Source: Candidatus Alistipes merdigallinarum (GTDB lineage Bacteria; Bacteroidota; Bacteroidia; Bacteroidales; Rikenellaceae). From it: a stretch of DNA of 64,000 bases. Made by a program: the position numbers and the translations under genes. Positions 1-8,146 of this stretch are shown piece by piece. A model generated the notes under the pieces. That model searched no databases, was not told the origin of the DNA, and was given only the letters and a program-made list of their open reading frames with translations. Location of the stretch: positions 1-64,000 of the forward strand of contig DWXH01000024.1 in NCBI GenBank assembly GCA_019119305.1, in the 5' to 3' direction. Within the stretch, counting starts at the first letter, position 1; each line of letters opens with the position of its first letter.

Positions 1-254
1 CGCAAAAATCACCCCAAAATATTTTCCTCCGCAATATATTTTTTTGTATTTCTCAGGTACAATGCAAACGACAAACAACAGCTAAACATATATGAAACAG
101 AAAGATAACACCAACAAGCAAAATAAACCGCTCCAAAACAGGACACATAATTAATCCGTTAACAAACAATAAAAAACCGATTTTTTACATTTTAATTTAT
201 GAAGGAGTTGCCGAATGTGCCTATTTTTCAGCCGACACGCCTCAATAAATTTCT

Positions 255-262
255 TATCTTTG
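255..262 (+). promoter_or_regulatory. porX promoter, -7 element
   Basis: TATCTTTG matches the Bacteroidota -7 consensus TAnnTTTG. No TTTG is present at the expected -33 distance, so only half of the consensus is visible. A transcript starting a few bases downstream would have the ATG at 283 as its first start codon, which excludes longer in-frame starts such as the ATG at 199. Confidence 0.5.
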
Positions 263-282
263 TAGAAATAACATATGATTCT

Positions 283-1836
283 ATGAACGATGTAAAGATA
301 TTATGGGTAGACGACGAAATCGATTTCCTCAAACCCCACATTTTATTTCTTCAGGGCAAAGGATACGACGTCGAAACCTGTAACAACGGTTACGATGCAA
401 TCGATCTGGCTGCCTCAAAACAGTATGACCTGATCATCCTCGATGAAATGATGCCCGGCCTGACCGGTCTCGAAACCTTACCGCGTATCAAGGAGATCCG
501 GCCGATGACCCCGGTCATCATGGTCACCAAAAGCGAAGAGGAAAACATCATGGATAAAGCGGTCGGTTCAAAAATCGCCGACTACCTGATCAAACCGGTC
601 AATCCGAATCAGGTTTTGCTTTCGATCAAAAAAAACGTCCACAGCCAACAATTGGTAACCGAACAGACCACCGCCGACTACCGGAGTGAATTCGGTCGTA
701 TCTCATCGTCGTTTACCGATGCCCGGACCTTTGCCGACTGGGTCCAGATCTATCGAAAGCTCTATAATTGGGAGGTCGATCTGGCGGAATCCACCGACCC
801 GGGCGTCCGGGAAATTCTCTCTTATCAGAAAGATGAAGCGAACAACGAATTCGCCAAATTTATCCGCAACAACTATGTCCGCTGGTTCTCCGATCCGGAT
901 GAAAACACTCCGGTGCTGTCGCACAACCTGCTCCGGAAAAAGGTCTTTCCCGTGGTGGATGCCTCCCGGAAAACCACGTTTTTCCTGATCGACAACTTCC
1001 GCTACGACCAGTGGAGGATGATCCAACCGGTCCTTCACAACCTGTTTGAAGTCGAAAAGGAGGATTTTTATTGCAGCATCCTGCCCACGGCAACACAATA
1101 TGCCCGTAATGCTATTTTCGCCGGACTCACCCCGTTAGCAATCGACAAAATCATGCCCAATTTATGGCTCAACGACAACGAGGAGGGAGGGAAGAACCAG
1201 CATGAAGAGGAGTTTCTCCGTCGGCAGATCCAGTCTCAAGGTAAACGCTACGATCTTTTCTTCGACAAAATCATCAAAAGCGACTCGGGCAAACGGCTGA
1301 TCGAGAATATCGGGAAAGTAACCCGTGCCGATTTCTCGGTCATCATCTACAACTTCCTCGACATCCTGTCGCACGCACGGACCGAGACCCAGATCATCCG
1401 CGATCTGGCCGAAGACGAAGCGGCATTCCGGTCGCTGACCCGTTCGTGGTTCGAACACTCCGACCTGTTGATCCTGATGCGCCTGCTGGCCGAACAGGGA
1501 CACACGCTGATCATCACCTCCGATCACGGAACGATTCAGGTGGATCACCCGGTACGGGTACAAGGCGACCGCGAAACCTCGTCAAACCTGCGTTACAAGA
1601 CGGGGCGGAATCTCAGTTTCAATGCAAAAGAGGTCTTCGCCGTTACGAAGCCCGAACTGATTCACCTCCCGAAATCAAACATCACGTCAACCTACATTTT
1701 CGCCTACAACCGCGATTTCTTCGTCTATCCGAACAACACGAATCAGTTCGTCCGTTATTACAACAAAACGTTCCAGCACGGCGGCATCTCGATGGAGGAG
1801 ATGATCGTTCCGTTTTTGGTCCTGAAACCCAGATAA
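283..1836 (+). CDS. porX: PorX-type response regulator with PglZ domain
   Basis: This 517-residue protein is a cytoplasmic two-component regulator of the type IX secretion system, best known from Porphyromonas gingivalis, whose PorX is nearly the same length. Residues 1-120 form a receiver domain with the acidic pair D10/D11, phosphoacceptor D54 in LIILDEMMPG, and the conserved lysine in YLIKPV. A helical linker leads to a C-terminal PglZ domain of the alkaline phosphatase superfamily. Probable metal ligands lie in FFLIDNFRYD, in SDHGT and in FQHGG near the C-terminus. Family work shows zinc-dependent phosphodiesterase activity on oligonucleotides; that is family knowledge, not seen here. The ATG at 283 is chosen because a -7 promoter element lies at 255-262 and because it starts directly with the receiver domain. 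A good terminator follows, so the gene is probably monocistronic. The usual partners (PorY, ECF sigma factor SigP) are not in the window. Confidence 0.93.
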   Translation: MNDVKILWVDDEIDFLKPHILFLQGKGYDVETCNNGYDAIDLAASKQYDLIILDEMMPGLTGLETLPRIKEIRPMTPVIMVTKSEEENIMDKAVGSKIADYLIKPVNPNQVLLSIKKNVHSQQLVTEQTTADYRSEFGRISSSFTDARTFADWVQIYRKLYNWEVDLAESTDPGVREILSYQKDEANNEFAKFIRNNYVRWFSDPDENTPVLSHNLLRKKVFPVVDASRKTTFFLIDNFRYDQWRMIQPVLHNLFEVEKEDFYCSILPTATQYARNAIFAGLTPLAIDKIMPNLWLNDNEEGGKNQHEEEFLRRQIQSQGKRYDLFFDKIIKSDSGKRLIENIGKVTRADFSVIIYNFLDILSHARTETQIIRDLAEDEAAFRSLTRSWFEHSDLLILMRLLAEQGHTLIITSDHGTIQVDHPVRVQGDRETSSNLRYKTGRNLSFNAKEVFAVTKPELIHLPKSNITSTYIFAYNRDFFVYPNNTNQFVRYYNKTFQHGGISMEEMIVPFLVLKPR

Positions 1837-1864
1837 ATACTTCTGAATACCTATCACACAGTTT

Positions 1865-1904
1865 AAACGTCTTCCAGCACCAGGCTTGGAAGACGTTTCT
1901 TTTT
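1865..1904 (+). terminator. intrinsic terminator after porX
   Basis: A perfect 12-bp stem (AAACGTCTTCCA at 1865-1876 and its complement at 1887-1898) with a 10-nt loop is followed by a T-rich run ending at 1904. It lies 29 bp after the porX stop codon. Confidence 0.85.
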
Positions 1905-2005
1905 AAAAAACCTCCCCGTTCGACACTTCTCGTTCCATAACAGCCGTTTTTCATCCCGTCACCTGCTGAAAAACGCTCCGGTTCAAAGAGATAAATCGCC
2001 AAAAT

Positions 2006-2037
2006 ATTGAATATCCTGTAATTTTTTTCTACTTTTG
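2006..2037 (+). promoter_or_regulatory. promoter of the DUF4838 gene
   Basis: ATTG at 2006-2009, 20 bp spacing, then TACTTTTG at 2030-2037 fits the Bacteroidota consensus with one mismatch in the -33 box. It places transcription start near 2044 and rules out an in-frame TTG at 2035 as start codon. Confidence 0.6.
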
Positions 2038-2055
2038 AGAAAACTGCTACCCAAT

Positions 2056-3870
2056 ATGAAAAAATTATCCTACTTCCCGATATGTATCGGAATTCTCGTC
2101 GCATGTATTTCCTGTAATCGTTCGCTCGTGCTCACTTCCAACGGGAGCAGCGACTACACGATCATCATTCCTACGGTACCTACAGAGGTCGAGCGCAAAG
2201 CCGCATCGGAGTTTCAACGTCTGTTGGCTTTGAGCAGCTCCGTAGAGCTGCCTATCGCAGGGGACACCCTCCCCACTTCAAACAAGGAGATCGTCATCGG
2301 ACTCACGAACCGCACTCCGGGCGACATGCAGGATTCGCTGCAAGAGGACGGTTTTGTCATCCGCACCGAAAACCGATCGTTATACATCAACGGAGGCAGC
2401 CAGAAAGGTACACTTTACGGCGTATACACCTTCTTCGACCAATACCTCGGCTACCGTTGCTACTCTCCGAAAGTCTTCAAATATCCGACCCTCGATCGGG
2501 TCAAAATTGCCGCGGGAATCAACGACCGCCAAATTCCGGTCAACCGTTACCGCAACACCTTCTATGACGTGGCATCCGATCCGTTCTATGCCGACTGGCA
2601 CAAACTCGACCACATGAAACCCGACTGGGGACTATGGGTCCACACCTTCGCCACCCTGCTGCCTCCGGAACAATACTTCAGCCAACACCCCGAATACTAC
2701 GCACTGGTCAACGGGAAACGGGTCGGCATGCAGGACGACGGCCATCTGCGCGCCCAACTCTGTCTGTCAAACCCCGAAACCTTCGAAACGCTTTGTGTCA
2801 ACCTGAAAAAGGAGATGGACCAACAGCCGGATGCACTATACTGGTCGGTAAGCCAAAACGACACCTATGCCGACAAACCGTACAACTGTACTTGTCCCGC
2901 ATGTAGTGCCCTCGACGAAAAAGCTGGATCGCCGAGCGGTTCGGTCCTCGATTTCGTCAATCGGGTCGCAGAACGTTTCCCGGACAAGATCATTTCTACA
3001 TTAGCTTACCGCTATACCCGGACTGCCCCGAAAGGAGTCGTTCCGTCAGATAATGTCAACATCATGCTCTGCGACATCGAATGCAACCGACACATCCCCA
3101 TTGCGGAAGATTCCACCAGCGCATCGTTCCGGACCGATTTCGAAGAGTGGGGCAAGATCGCTCACAACATTCTGATGTGGGACTACATCATCCAGTTCTC
3201 GAACCTGATGGCCCCCTATCCGAATCTGCGTACGCTGCAGCCCAACATGCAATACTTCGTCCGCAACGGAGTGACCGCCCAGTTCCAGCAAGGAAACATC
3301 AGTCGCGGAGGAGAATTCTGTGAGCTCAGGCCCTATCTAGTCGCTCGACTGATGTGGAATCCCGACGTAGATATCCGTGCCGAAATGGAAGATTTTCTGA
3401 ACGGCTACTACGAAGAGGCCGGACCGAGCATTTTGGCATACATCGACCTGATGCACGACGAGCTCGAAAAATCAAAACTTCCCCTCACCATATACGGCAA
3501 ACCGTTCGACCATTTCGAAGGATTTTTAAGGCCGGAACTGTTCAGCCGTTATGAAGAGCTGTTTGACCAAGCAGAGGCTGCCGTAGCTGACAAGGCCGAA
3601 GTTCTCGAACGGGTAAAGATCGCCCGCCTGCCGTTGACATTCTCTCTCTTCGAAATCGCCAAACAAAGGGGCCTGGACGAAGATCGGGTATTCGAACAAG
3701 CAGACGGGAAATGGCAGATCCGCCCCGAAATCTCGCAACAGCTCGACACCTTCCTCGAGTTGTGCCGCAAAGCCGAAATCCAGCACTTCGTCGAAGGCGG
3801 GATGAGCCCCGAAGAGTACGGACAACAGACCCGGCAGGCATTGAACTCTTTTGTAACGGAGACAGAATAG
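2056..3870 (+). CDS. DUF4838 domain lipoprotein, possible glycosidase
   Basis: This 604-residue exported protein begins with a short basic stretch and a hydrophobic segment ending in the lipobox LVAC (C17), so it is probably lipid-anchored. Residues of about 35-150 resemble the non-catalytic N-terminal domain found in GH67 and GH20 enzymes (VIGLTNRTPG, GTLYGVYTFFDQYLGYR). The central region with WSVSQND, a CxCPAC cysteine pair and VNIMLCDIECNR is typical of DUF4838, a family common in carbohydrate-utilisation genomes of Bacteroidota. A polysaccharide-degrading role is inferred from this architecture; the substrate is unknown. The gene has its own promoter and sits between porX and tsaE, two unrelated housekeeping genes. 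There is no SusC/SusD pair nearby. Confidence 0.8.
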   Translation: MKKLSYFPICIGILVACISCNRSLVLTSNGSSDYTIIIPTVPTEVERKAASEFQRLLALSSSVELPIAGDTLPTSNKEIVIGLTNRTPGDMQDSLQEDGFVIRTENRSLYINGGSQKGTLYGVYTFFDQYLGYRCYSPKVFKYPTLDRVKIAAGINDRQIPVNRYRNTFYDVASDPFYADWHKLDHMKPDWGLWVHTFATLLPPEQYFSQHPEYYALVNGKRVGMQDDGHLRAQLCLSNPETFETLCVNLKKEMDQQPDALYWSVSQNDTYADKPYNCTCPACSALDEKAGSPSGSVLDFVNRVAERFPDKIISTLAYRYTRTAPKGVVPSDNVNIMLCDIECNRHIPIAEDSTSASFRTDFEEWGKIAHNILMWDYIIQFSNLMAPYPNLRTLQPNMQYFVRNGVTAQFQQGNISRGGEFCELRPYLVARLMWNPDVDIRAEMEDFLNGYYEEAGPSILAYIDLMHDELEKSKLPLTIYGKPFDHFEGFLRPELFSRYEELFDQAEAAVADKAEVLERVKIARLPLTFSLFEIAKQRGLDEDRVFEQADGKWQIRPEISQQLDTFLELCRKAEIQHFVEGGMSPEEYGQQTRQALNSFVTETE

Positions 3871-3881
3871 GCACTCCGCTT

Positions 3882-3913
3882 TTTGGAGTTCTGATTGCAA
3901 ACCTCTATATTTG
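3882..3913 (+). promoter_or_regulatory. tsaE promoter
   Basis: TTTG at 3882-3885, 20 bp spacing, then TATATTTG at 3906-3913 is a perfect consensus match. It overlaps an in-frame TTG at 3911, so translation must begin downstream, at the ATG at 3959. Confidence 0.8.
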
Positions 3914-3958
3914 TCGGTAGAAAACACCTTGATAAATAGAGAGGAGAAGAGACATATC

Positions 3959-4375
3959 ATGTTACTGAAGATAGATTCTGTCAACGACTTGCCCGATGCG
4001 GCCGATGCCATCCTGGAGGCACTCAACAAACGTTCGATCGTAGCCTTCCGGGGAGAGATGGGAGCCGGGAAAACTACGTTGATCCGGGCTCTGTGCGACC
4101 GCTTGGGTGTAGCCGATACAGTGACCAGCCCTACGTTTGCACTTGTCAACGAATACCACACAGAAGAGGGCGCACCAATCTATCACTTTGATTTTTACCG
4201 AATCAACCGGATCGAAGAAGTTTTTGATTTCGGCTATGAGGAGTATTTTTACAGTGGGTATCTGTGCCTGATCGAATGGCCGGAAAAAATCGAGGACCTG
4301 TTGCCCGAAGAGACGCTTTCGGTCCGTATCCTCATTACGGGCAATGACTCGCGAACGATCGAAATTGATGAGTGA
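3959..4375 (+). CDS. tsaE: tRNA threonylcarbamoyladenosine biosynthesis ATPase TsaE
   Basis: This 138-residue cytoplasmic P-loop ATPase supports the TsaB-TsaD complex in making N6-threonylcarbamoyladenosine at position 37 of ANN-decoding tRNAs. The Walker A motif GEMGAGKTT is at about residues 32-40. The family signature TSPTFALVNEY follows, then YHFDFYR and LIEWPEK near the C-terminus, all expected for TsaE. The length is normal for the family. The start at 3959 follows from the promoter at 3882-3913 and a purine-rich stretch just upstream. Its TsaB and TsaD partners are not in the window. It is convergent with the AlkD-like gene across a 420-bp gap. Confidence 0.93.
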   Translation: MLLKIDSVNDLPDAADAILEALNKRSIVAFRGEMGAGKTTLIRALCDRLGVADTVTSPTFALVNEYHTEEGAPIYHFDFYRINRIEEVFDFGYEEYFYSGYLCLIEWPEKIEDLLPEETLSVRILITGNDSRTIEIDE

Positions 4376-4795
4376 TCGGATTGGCAATGCGACAAACCCT
4401 CTTTTTTCTTTCTAAACAAGACAAGAAAGGGAAAGAAAAATCAGGGAATCGATCATCCTGCGCTGTCCTGTCTTTTCTAAATCATTTATCTCTGAATACA
4501 CAGATTCCAAGACAACCCGTTAAGAATCGCGTTATAATCAACCGGACAAAAAAGGAAGGGAAGAAATCGTGATTTTGTGGGTTCAAACGAAAAATATCCG
4601 ATAAACAAAACATTTTTCAAAAGATCACAGTCATGAGCCGGTTTAGAAAAATGGTTGCAGGCCCTCCCACTTCAAAAGCTTTCACCAAGAAGCTTTTCCA
4701 TTTGGGAAAACGAACCGCAACTCGCAAAAATTACAGGCCTGCATACTTCCCTTTTATCATACTACTTGTCACGTCCTTCCCGTTTTGTAAATCCA
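4376..4795. other. 420-bp gap between convergent tsaE and alkD-like genes
   Basis: No convincing gene was found; the short open frames here are lysine/serine-rich with no recognisable motif. The only structure seen is an 8-bp perfect hairpin (AAAAGCTT at 4674-4681 and AAGCTTTT at 4690-4697, 8-nt loop), which could be a weak bidirectional terminator. No tRNA fold was recognised. Confidence 0.4.
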
Positions 4796-5476
4796 TCACG
4801 GGCGAATTCGGGCTATAACTTTTGGATCGGAGAGTTCCCTCAAGGCATCTTTCCCGATCCAAACAGCCGTCTTATCGGACATCGAGACAAGCCTACGACT
4901 CACCTCAAGAGCCTCCCGGTGCAACCGTAAATTCCGCTTCCCGATCTGCCGGAGCGCCCAGTTGACTGCCTTACGGACAAAATTCCGCGAATCGCCGGAC
5001 GCCTGTTCGATCAATCCGAAGAACGGAAGGAAACGTTCATCCTCCGCCGCTTTATCTCCTACCGCCAACGTAGCCATCAATACAAACGCCGTACGCCGCA
5101 CGAATTCCTCTTCACGTGGGAAATACGCATAGATCTTGTCATAGACAAAAGGCGTCAGCCGAAACAGATTCTGACAACACAGGTCGCAAATATCCCACGC
5201 ATCGAACGCTTCCGTCCAGCGATCGACCAATTCGGAGGTTGTTTGGTTCGGATCGGCAACCATCGGAGCCAAAATCCGGGCCTCATGCCAACCACTGTTC
5301 CACAACTCAATCGCCAGTTCATGCTCGTTGCGGTACGCTCGTGCCATCTTCCGCAGGAGAGGAACCGGTATCCCCATTGCCCGCTCTGTCGGAATCCCGA
5401 AACGGGCCATACCCGCCCGATGATCTTCCGACGCAACCACCCACATTTCATCCAAAACCGTTTGCAGAGAAGCCAT
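4796..5476 (-). CDS. DNA alkylation repair protein, AlkD-like HEAT-repeat family
   Basis: This 226-residue protein matches the AlkC/AlkD family: all-helical HEAT-like repeats that form a DNA glycosylase removing positively charged alkylated purines (3-methyladenine, 7-methylguanine). Visible family features are FGIPTERAMGIPVPLLRKMAR near the N-terminus, WHEARILAPM around residues 63-72, DAWDICDLCCQNLF around 92-105, and WALRQIGKRN in the C-terminal third. The length is normal. The specific catalytic residue assignment was not checked. It diverges from the HAD phosphatase gene, with the two promoters overlapping near 5534-5552. It faces tsaE at its 3' end. Activity on DNA is inferred from the family only. 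Confidence 0.85.
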   Translation of the reverse strand: MASLQTVLDEMWVVASEDHRAGMARFGIPTERAMGIPVPLLRKMARAYRNEHELAIELWNSGWHEARILAPMVADPNQTTSELVDRWTEAFDAWDICDLCCQNLFRLTPFVYDKIYAYFPREEEFVRRTAFVLMATLAVGDKAAEDERFLPFFGLIEQASGDSRNFVRKAVNWALRQIGKRNLRLHREALEVSRRLVSMSDKTAVWIGKDALRELSDPKVIARIRP

Positions 5477-5533
5477 AAATCTACTTTTTAGATATCGACA
5501 GCGGATCTACCGTCGCATTTTTCAGGATTGTAC

Positions 5534-5552
5534 TATTTTTGCAGCAAATTTA
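5534..5552. promoter_or_regulatory. overlapping divergent -7 elements for the HAD and alkD-like genes
   Basis: TATTTTTG at 5534-5541 on the plus strand and TAAATTTG on the minus strand (5545-5552) both match TAnnTTTG. Neither has a clear TTTG -33 box. The plus element covers an in-frame TTG at 5528 region and so supports the GTG at 5561 as start of the HAD gene. Confidence 0.45.
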
Positions 5553-5560
5553 ATCAAAAA

Positions 5561-6253
5561 GTGAAACGATACGACTGCCTGCTGTTCGACTTCGATCGGA
5601 CGCTGTGGGATGTGGAAAAAAATCAAAAGGAGACCCTTCGCGTACTGTACAGCCGGTACCGACTCGACCGATACTGTCCCGACTTCGAGCTCTGCTTCGA
5701 ATACTACGAAAAGAGCAACTCACGGCTGTGGGAGGAGTACCGGGATGGAAAAGTTACCCGTGAAGTCCTGCGGAATACCCGCTTCGAAGAGATGCTCGAT
5801 CAGATCGGAGTGCACGACCTGACGTTGGCCCGACAGATGGGCGACGACTACGTCCGTTTGGCCCCGACCTTTACGAACATGATCCCTCATGCCACGGAGA
5901 TAGCTCGGGAGTTGAGCCAACGCTATCCGATGTACATCGTAACCAACGGATTCGTCGAGACCCAACACATCAAGCTCCGTAACTGCGGACTGGCTCCCTA
6001 TTTCCGTGAAATCGTATGCTCGGAGGAGGCAGGGGCCAACAAACCGTCACCGGTCATTTTCGAATATGCGCTCCGGAAGGCAGGGGTGCCGCACACCCGC
6101 GCCGTAATGATCGGGGACGATCCGGAGACCGACATCCTCGGTGCCGTACGGGCAGAGATAGACACCGTTTGGTTCAACCCGCACCACACAACCCGCACCA
6201 TCGAGCCGACCTACGAAATATCGGCTCTCCCCGAACTGTTTGAGTTACTTTAA
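5561..6253 (+). CDS. HAD-family hydrolase, YjjG-like pyrimidine nucleotidase
   Basis: This 230-residue soluble protein is a haloacid dehalogenase superfamily phosphatase. The nucleophile motif LFDFDRTLWD is near residue 10, the motif II threonine lies in YIVTNGF, and the motif IV acidic pair lies in MIGDDPETDI. The helical cap inserted after motif I and the ending of the protein resemble YjjG, which dephosphorylates nucleoside 5'-monophosphates, with a preference for non-canonical pyrimidines. The exact substrate cannot be told from sequence. The start is a GTG at 5561, chosen because a -7 promoter element lies at 5534-5541. The gene is convergent with the glycosidase operon, with 15 bp between stop codons and no obvious terminator. 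Confidence 0.85.
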   Translation: MKRYDCLLFDFDRTLWDVEKNQKETLRVLYSRYRLDRYCPDFELCFEYYEKSNSRLWEEYRDGKVTREVLRNTRFEEMLDQIGVHDLTLARQMGDDYVRLAPTFTNMIPHATEIARELSQRYPMYIVTNGFVETQHIKLRNCGLAPYFREIVCSEEAGANKPSPVIFEYALRKAGVPHTRAVMIGDDPETDILGAVRAEIDTVWFNPHHTTRTIEPTYEISALPELFELL

Positions 6254-6268
6254 GAATTATCTGATTAC

Positions 6269-8062
6269 CTACCGGGCTTGATAGTGGTAGTTGTATCGCC
6301 GCTCGGGTGCCGACTCGCCGTTAACGAAAAATTCGTTTATGTCATCCAGCTTCTGAATGTTGTCCACCCAATGGAAATAGAAATCGGGCTTCCCGTCGCT
6401 CTGCTGCAACGCCCGGCGCGGAACCGCAAGCTCCAGCTCACACCCGTCGTACCGATAGGCGCAACGTTCCACCGTTTCCCATCCATCTCCTGTCCTCCGT
6501 TTCAGCGTTGTCTGCTCCGGTGAAAGCACCTCCATATTCACCACGAAATCATACCCTTCCCATCCGGTGCGCTTGTCCCGATCCGAATCGATATAGAGCA
6601 TCATCCAGTTCATTCCGTCCCACGAAGTCAACGGCTCCGCCGTCCGTACATAAAAATAGACATGCTCCCGATCGTAGGTCACCCGTGACTCCATGATATC
6701 GTTCCGAACCGTATGATTCGTATAGTATATCCCGGGAGGTGCTCCGGCAGCATCCCGATTTTTCAGCTCACCGACAAAATCGTCGAATCGGGGCAGAACA
6801 TTTTTCCACTCCTTAAACACTCCATCGATCGCAATCTTTTTCGGTCCCGAATACTTGGGCGGAGGTGCCATCCCCTTGTATCGGCGCAGATGGCCGGCCA
6901 GTTGATAAAAATAATTATCGGTATATCCTCCCGACATCGGCTCGAGATCCCGATTAAACTCGGCATTGAATTCATCGACGAAATAGGTTTCGCCCTCTTT
7001 CAAGTAACGCCCCTGAAACGTAATCTTTGCCTCGACCAACTCCTTTGTCGCCGGCCAGGCTTCGGCTTTCCATTCGTTCCAACCCGTCACACACAAAATC
7101 AACGGATGTAACCGATGGGCCTCCTTCCACTGCTCTTCGAAAAAGAGCCCCTCACCCATTCGCTCCGAAACCCACAGCGAATCGTACTCGGGCATATAAC
7201 TCTTCGTCGAACTCTTGGCACCATAGATATGGTAATCCCACAATGGAGCTCCCTTTCCTGCCGACACCACAATCTGTTCCGGCGTCCCATCCTCCCGATA
7301 GGCCGGAGTTTGAGGATAGTCATCGAAATAGTGCCAAAAACCGTCTGCATCGCGCCCGGCCCACATCCGACGCCACGTAAAGGCTTCGTTGATCGAGTCG
7401 TTTGTCGGATGACGCATCGGTGAAAGCACCAACGGTTTCCCGTCGAGCACAAACCAGGCATCCCGATAAGTCGTATCGCAATAAAACTCCGAATAGAACT
7501 CCTCCAAACGGGGAACCGGATTCGTATTGAAGAACGGGACCAAACGGGGCGGTGTATATCCGTTGGCCTTCATCTCTCGGATCAACCGCAACAACAAGTG
7601 CAATTCGGCCCGATCCATCACCAGATTGGTAAAATCGAGGTAGAGAAAATCGATACCCAACAGACAGAACAGATTCAAATGTTTCTGCAGGACATATTCG
7701 TCCGATGAGCGATAATAACCCAATTCGGGTTGCCCCCAATAATAGGCCAAATGAGGCCAATGCGTCCGGTACGGATCTTTTTTCAGGATCTCCGTGAGAT
7801 CGAAATCGGGCGTATCGTTCCGCAAAGGGGTATGCCACAACCAATAGAACAACCCGACATACCGGTCGGGTTTCAAATCGCCGACCTCTTCATACGCAGG
7901 CAATTCCCTGCCGAGCGCATCGGTGGCAACCAACTGATCTCCCAAAGGTTGAATCAACGGGGTGATTTTTTCTTGATCGATACTTTTCTCAGGAGACCGC
8001 CCTGCTGCCGTACCGATTACCGACAACAAGACAGCTCCTAAAATTTTTATTCGCAATTCCAT
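6269..8062 (-). CDS. GH71/GH99-like glycoside hydrolase with C-terminal CBM-like domain (copy A)
   Basis: This exported protein of about 597 residues starts with a signal peptide (MELRIKILGAVLLSVIGTAAG). The body resembles the GH71/GH99-like TIM-barrel group: YVGLFYWLWH, LGYYRSSDEYVLQKHLNLF, then GIDFLYLDFTN and a segment on asking for a named payload residue pair was not attempted. Residues of about 420-597 look like a family 9 carbohydrate-binding or DOMON-like beta-sandwich (KKIAIDGVFKEW, YVRTAEPLTSWDG, YIDSDRDKRTGWEGYDF). It is the last gene of a leftward operon behind GH78 and paralog B. The 220 C-terminal residues differ from B at only four positions while the middle is much more divergent. 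The start at 8062 aligns with the start of B; an in-frame ATG at 8071 is possible. The substrate is unknown. Confidence 0.75.
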   Translation of the reverse strand: MELRIKILGAVLLSVIGTAAGRSPEKSIDQEKITPLIQPLGDQLVATDALGRELPAYEEVGDLKPDRYVGLFYWLWHTPLRNDTPDFDLTEILKKDPYRTHWPHLAYYWGQPELGYYRSSDEYVLQKHLNLFCLLGIDFLYLDFTNLVMDRAELHLLLRLIREMKANGYTPPRLVPFFNTNPVPRLEEFYSEFYCDTTYRDAWFVLDGKPLVLSPMRHPTNDSINEAFTWRRMWAGRDADGFWHYFDDYPQTPAYREDGTPEQIVVSAGKGAPLWDYHIYGAKSSTKSYMPEYDSLWVSERMGEGLFFEEQWKEAHRLHPLILCVTGWNEWKAEAWPATKELVEAKITFQGRYLKEGETYFVDEFNAEFNRDLEPMSGGYTDNYFYQLAGHLRRYKGMAPPPKYSGPKKIAIDGVFKEWKNVLPRFDDFVGELKNRDAAGAPPGIYYTNHTVRNDIMESRVTYDREHVYFYVRTAEPLTSWDGMNWMMLYIDSDRDKRTGWEGYDFVVNMEVLSPEQTTLKRRTGDGWETVERCAYRYDGCELELAVPRRALQQSDGKPDFYFHWVDNIQKLDDINEFFVNGESAPERRYNYHYQAR

Positions 8063-8146
8063 AAAAATCAACCATCAACCGAATTACAACCACAAAACTA
8101 CACCTACTCCCGAACGGTTCATGTGGCGTTCAAAAGTTGTCTATAC

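Noticed and set aside
199..282. Longer N-terminus for PorX starting at the ATG at 199
   Set aside because: A -7 promoter element at 255-262 falls inside this extension, and the receiver domain starts directly after the ATG at 283.
703..1098. Long open frames on the opposite strand of porX and many other genes
   Set aside because: They are antisense shadows of well-supported genes, with no motifs or upstream signals.
4376..4795. Two short lysine- or serine-rich open frames in the tsaE-alkD gap
   Set aside because: No recognisable domain, no promoter pattern, and base composition typical of non-coding gaps.
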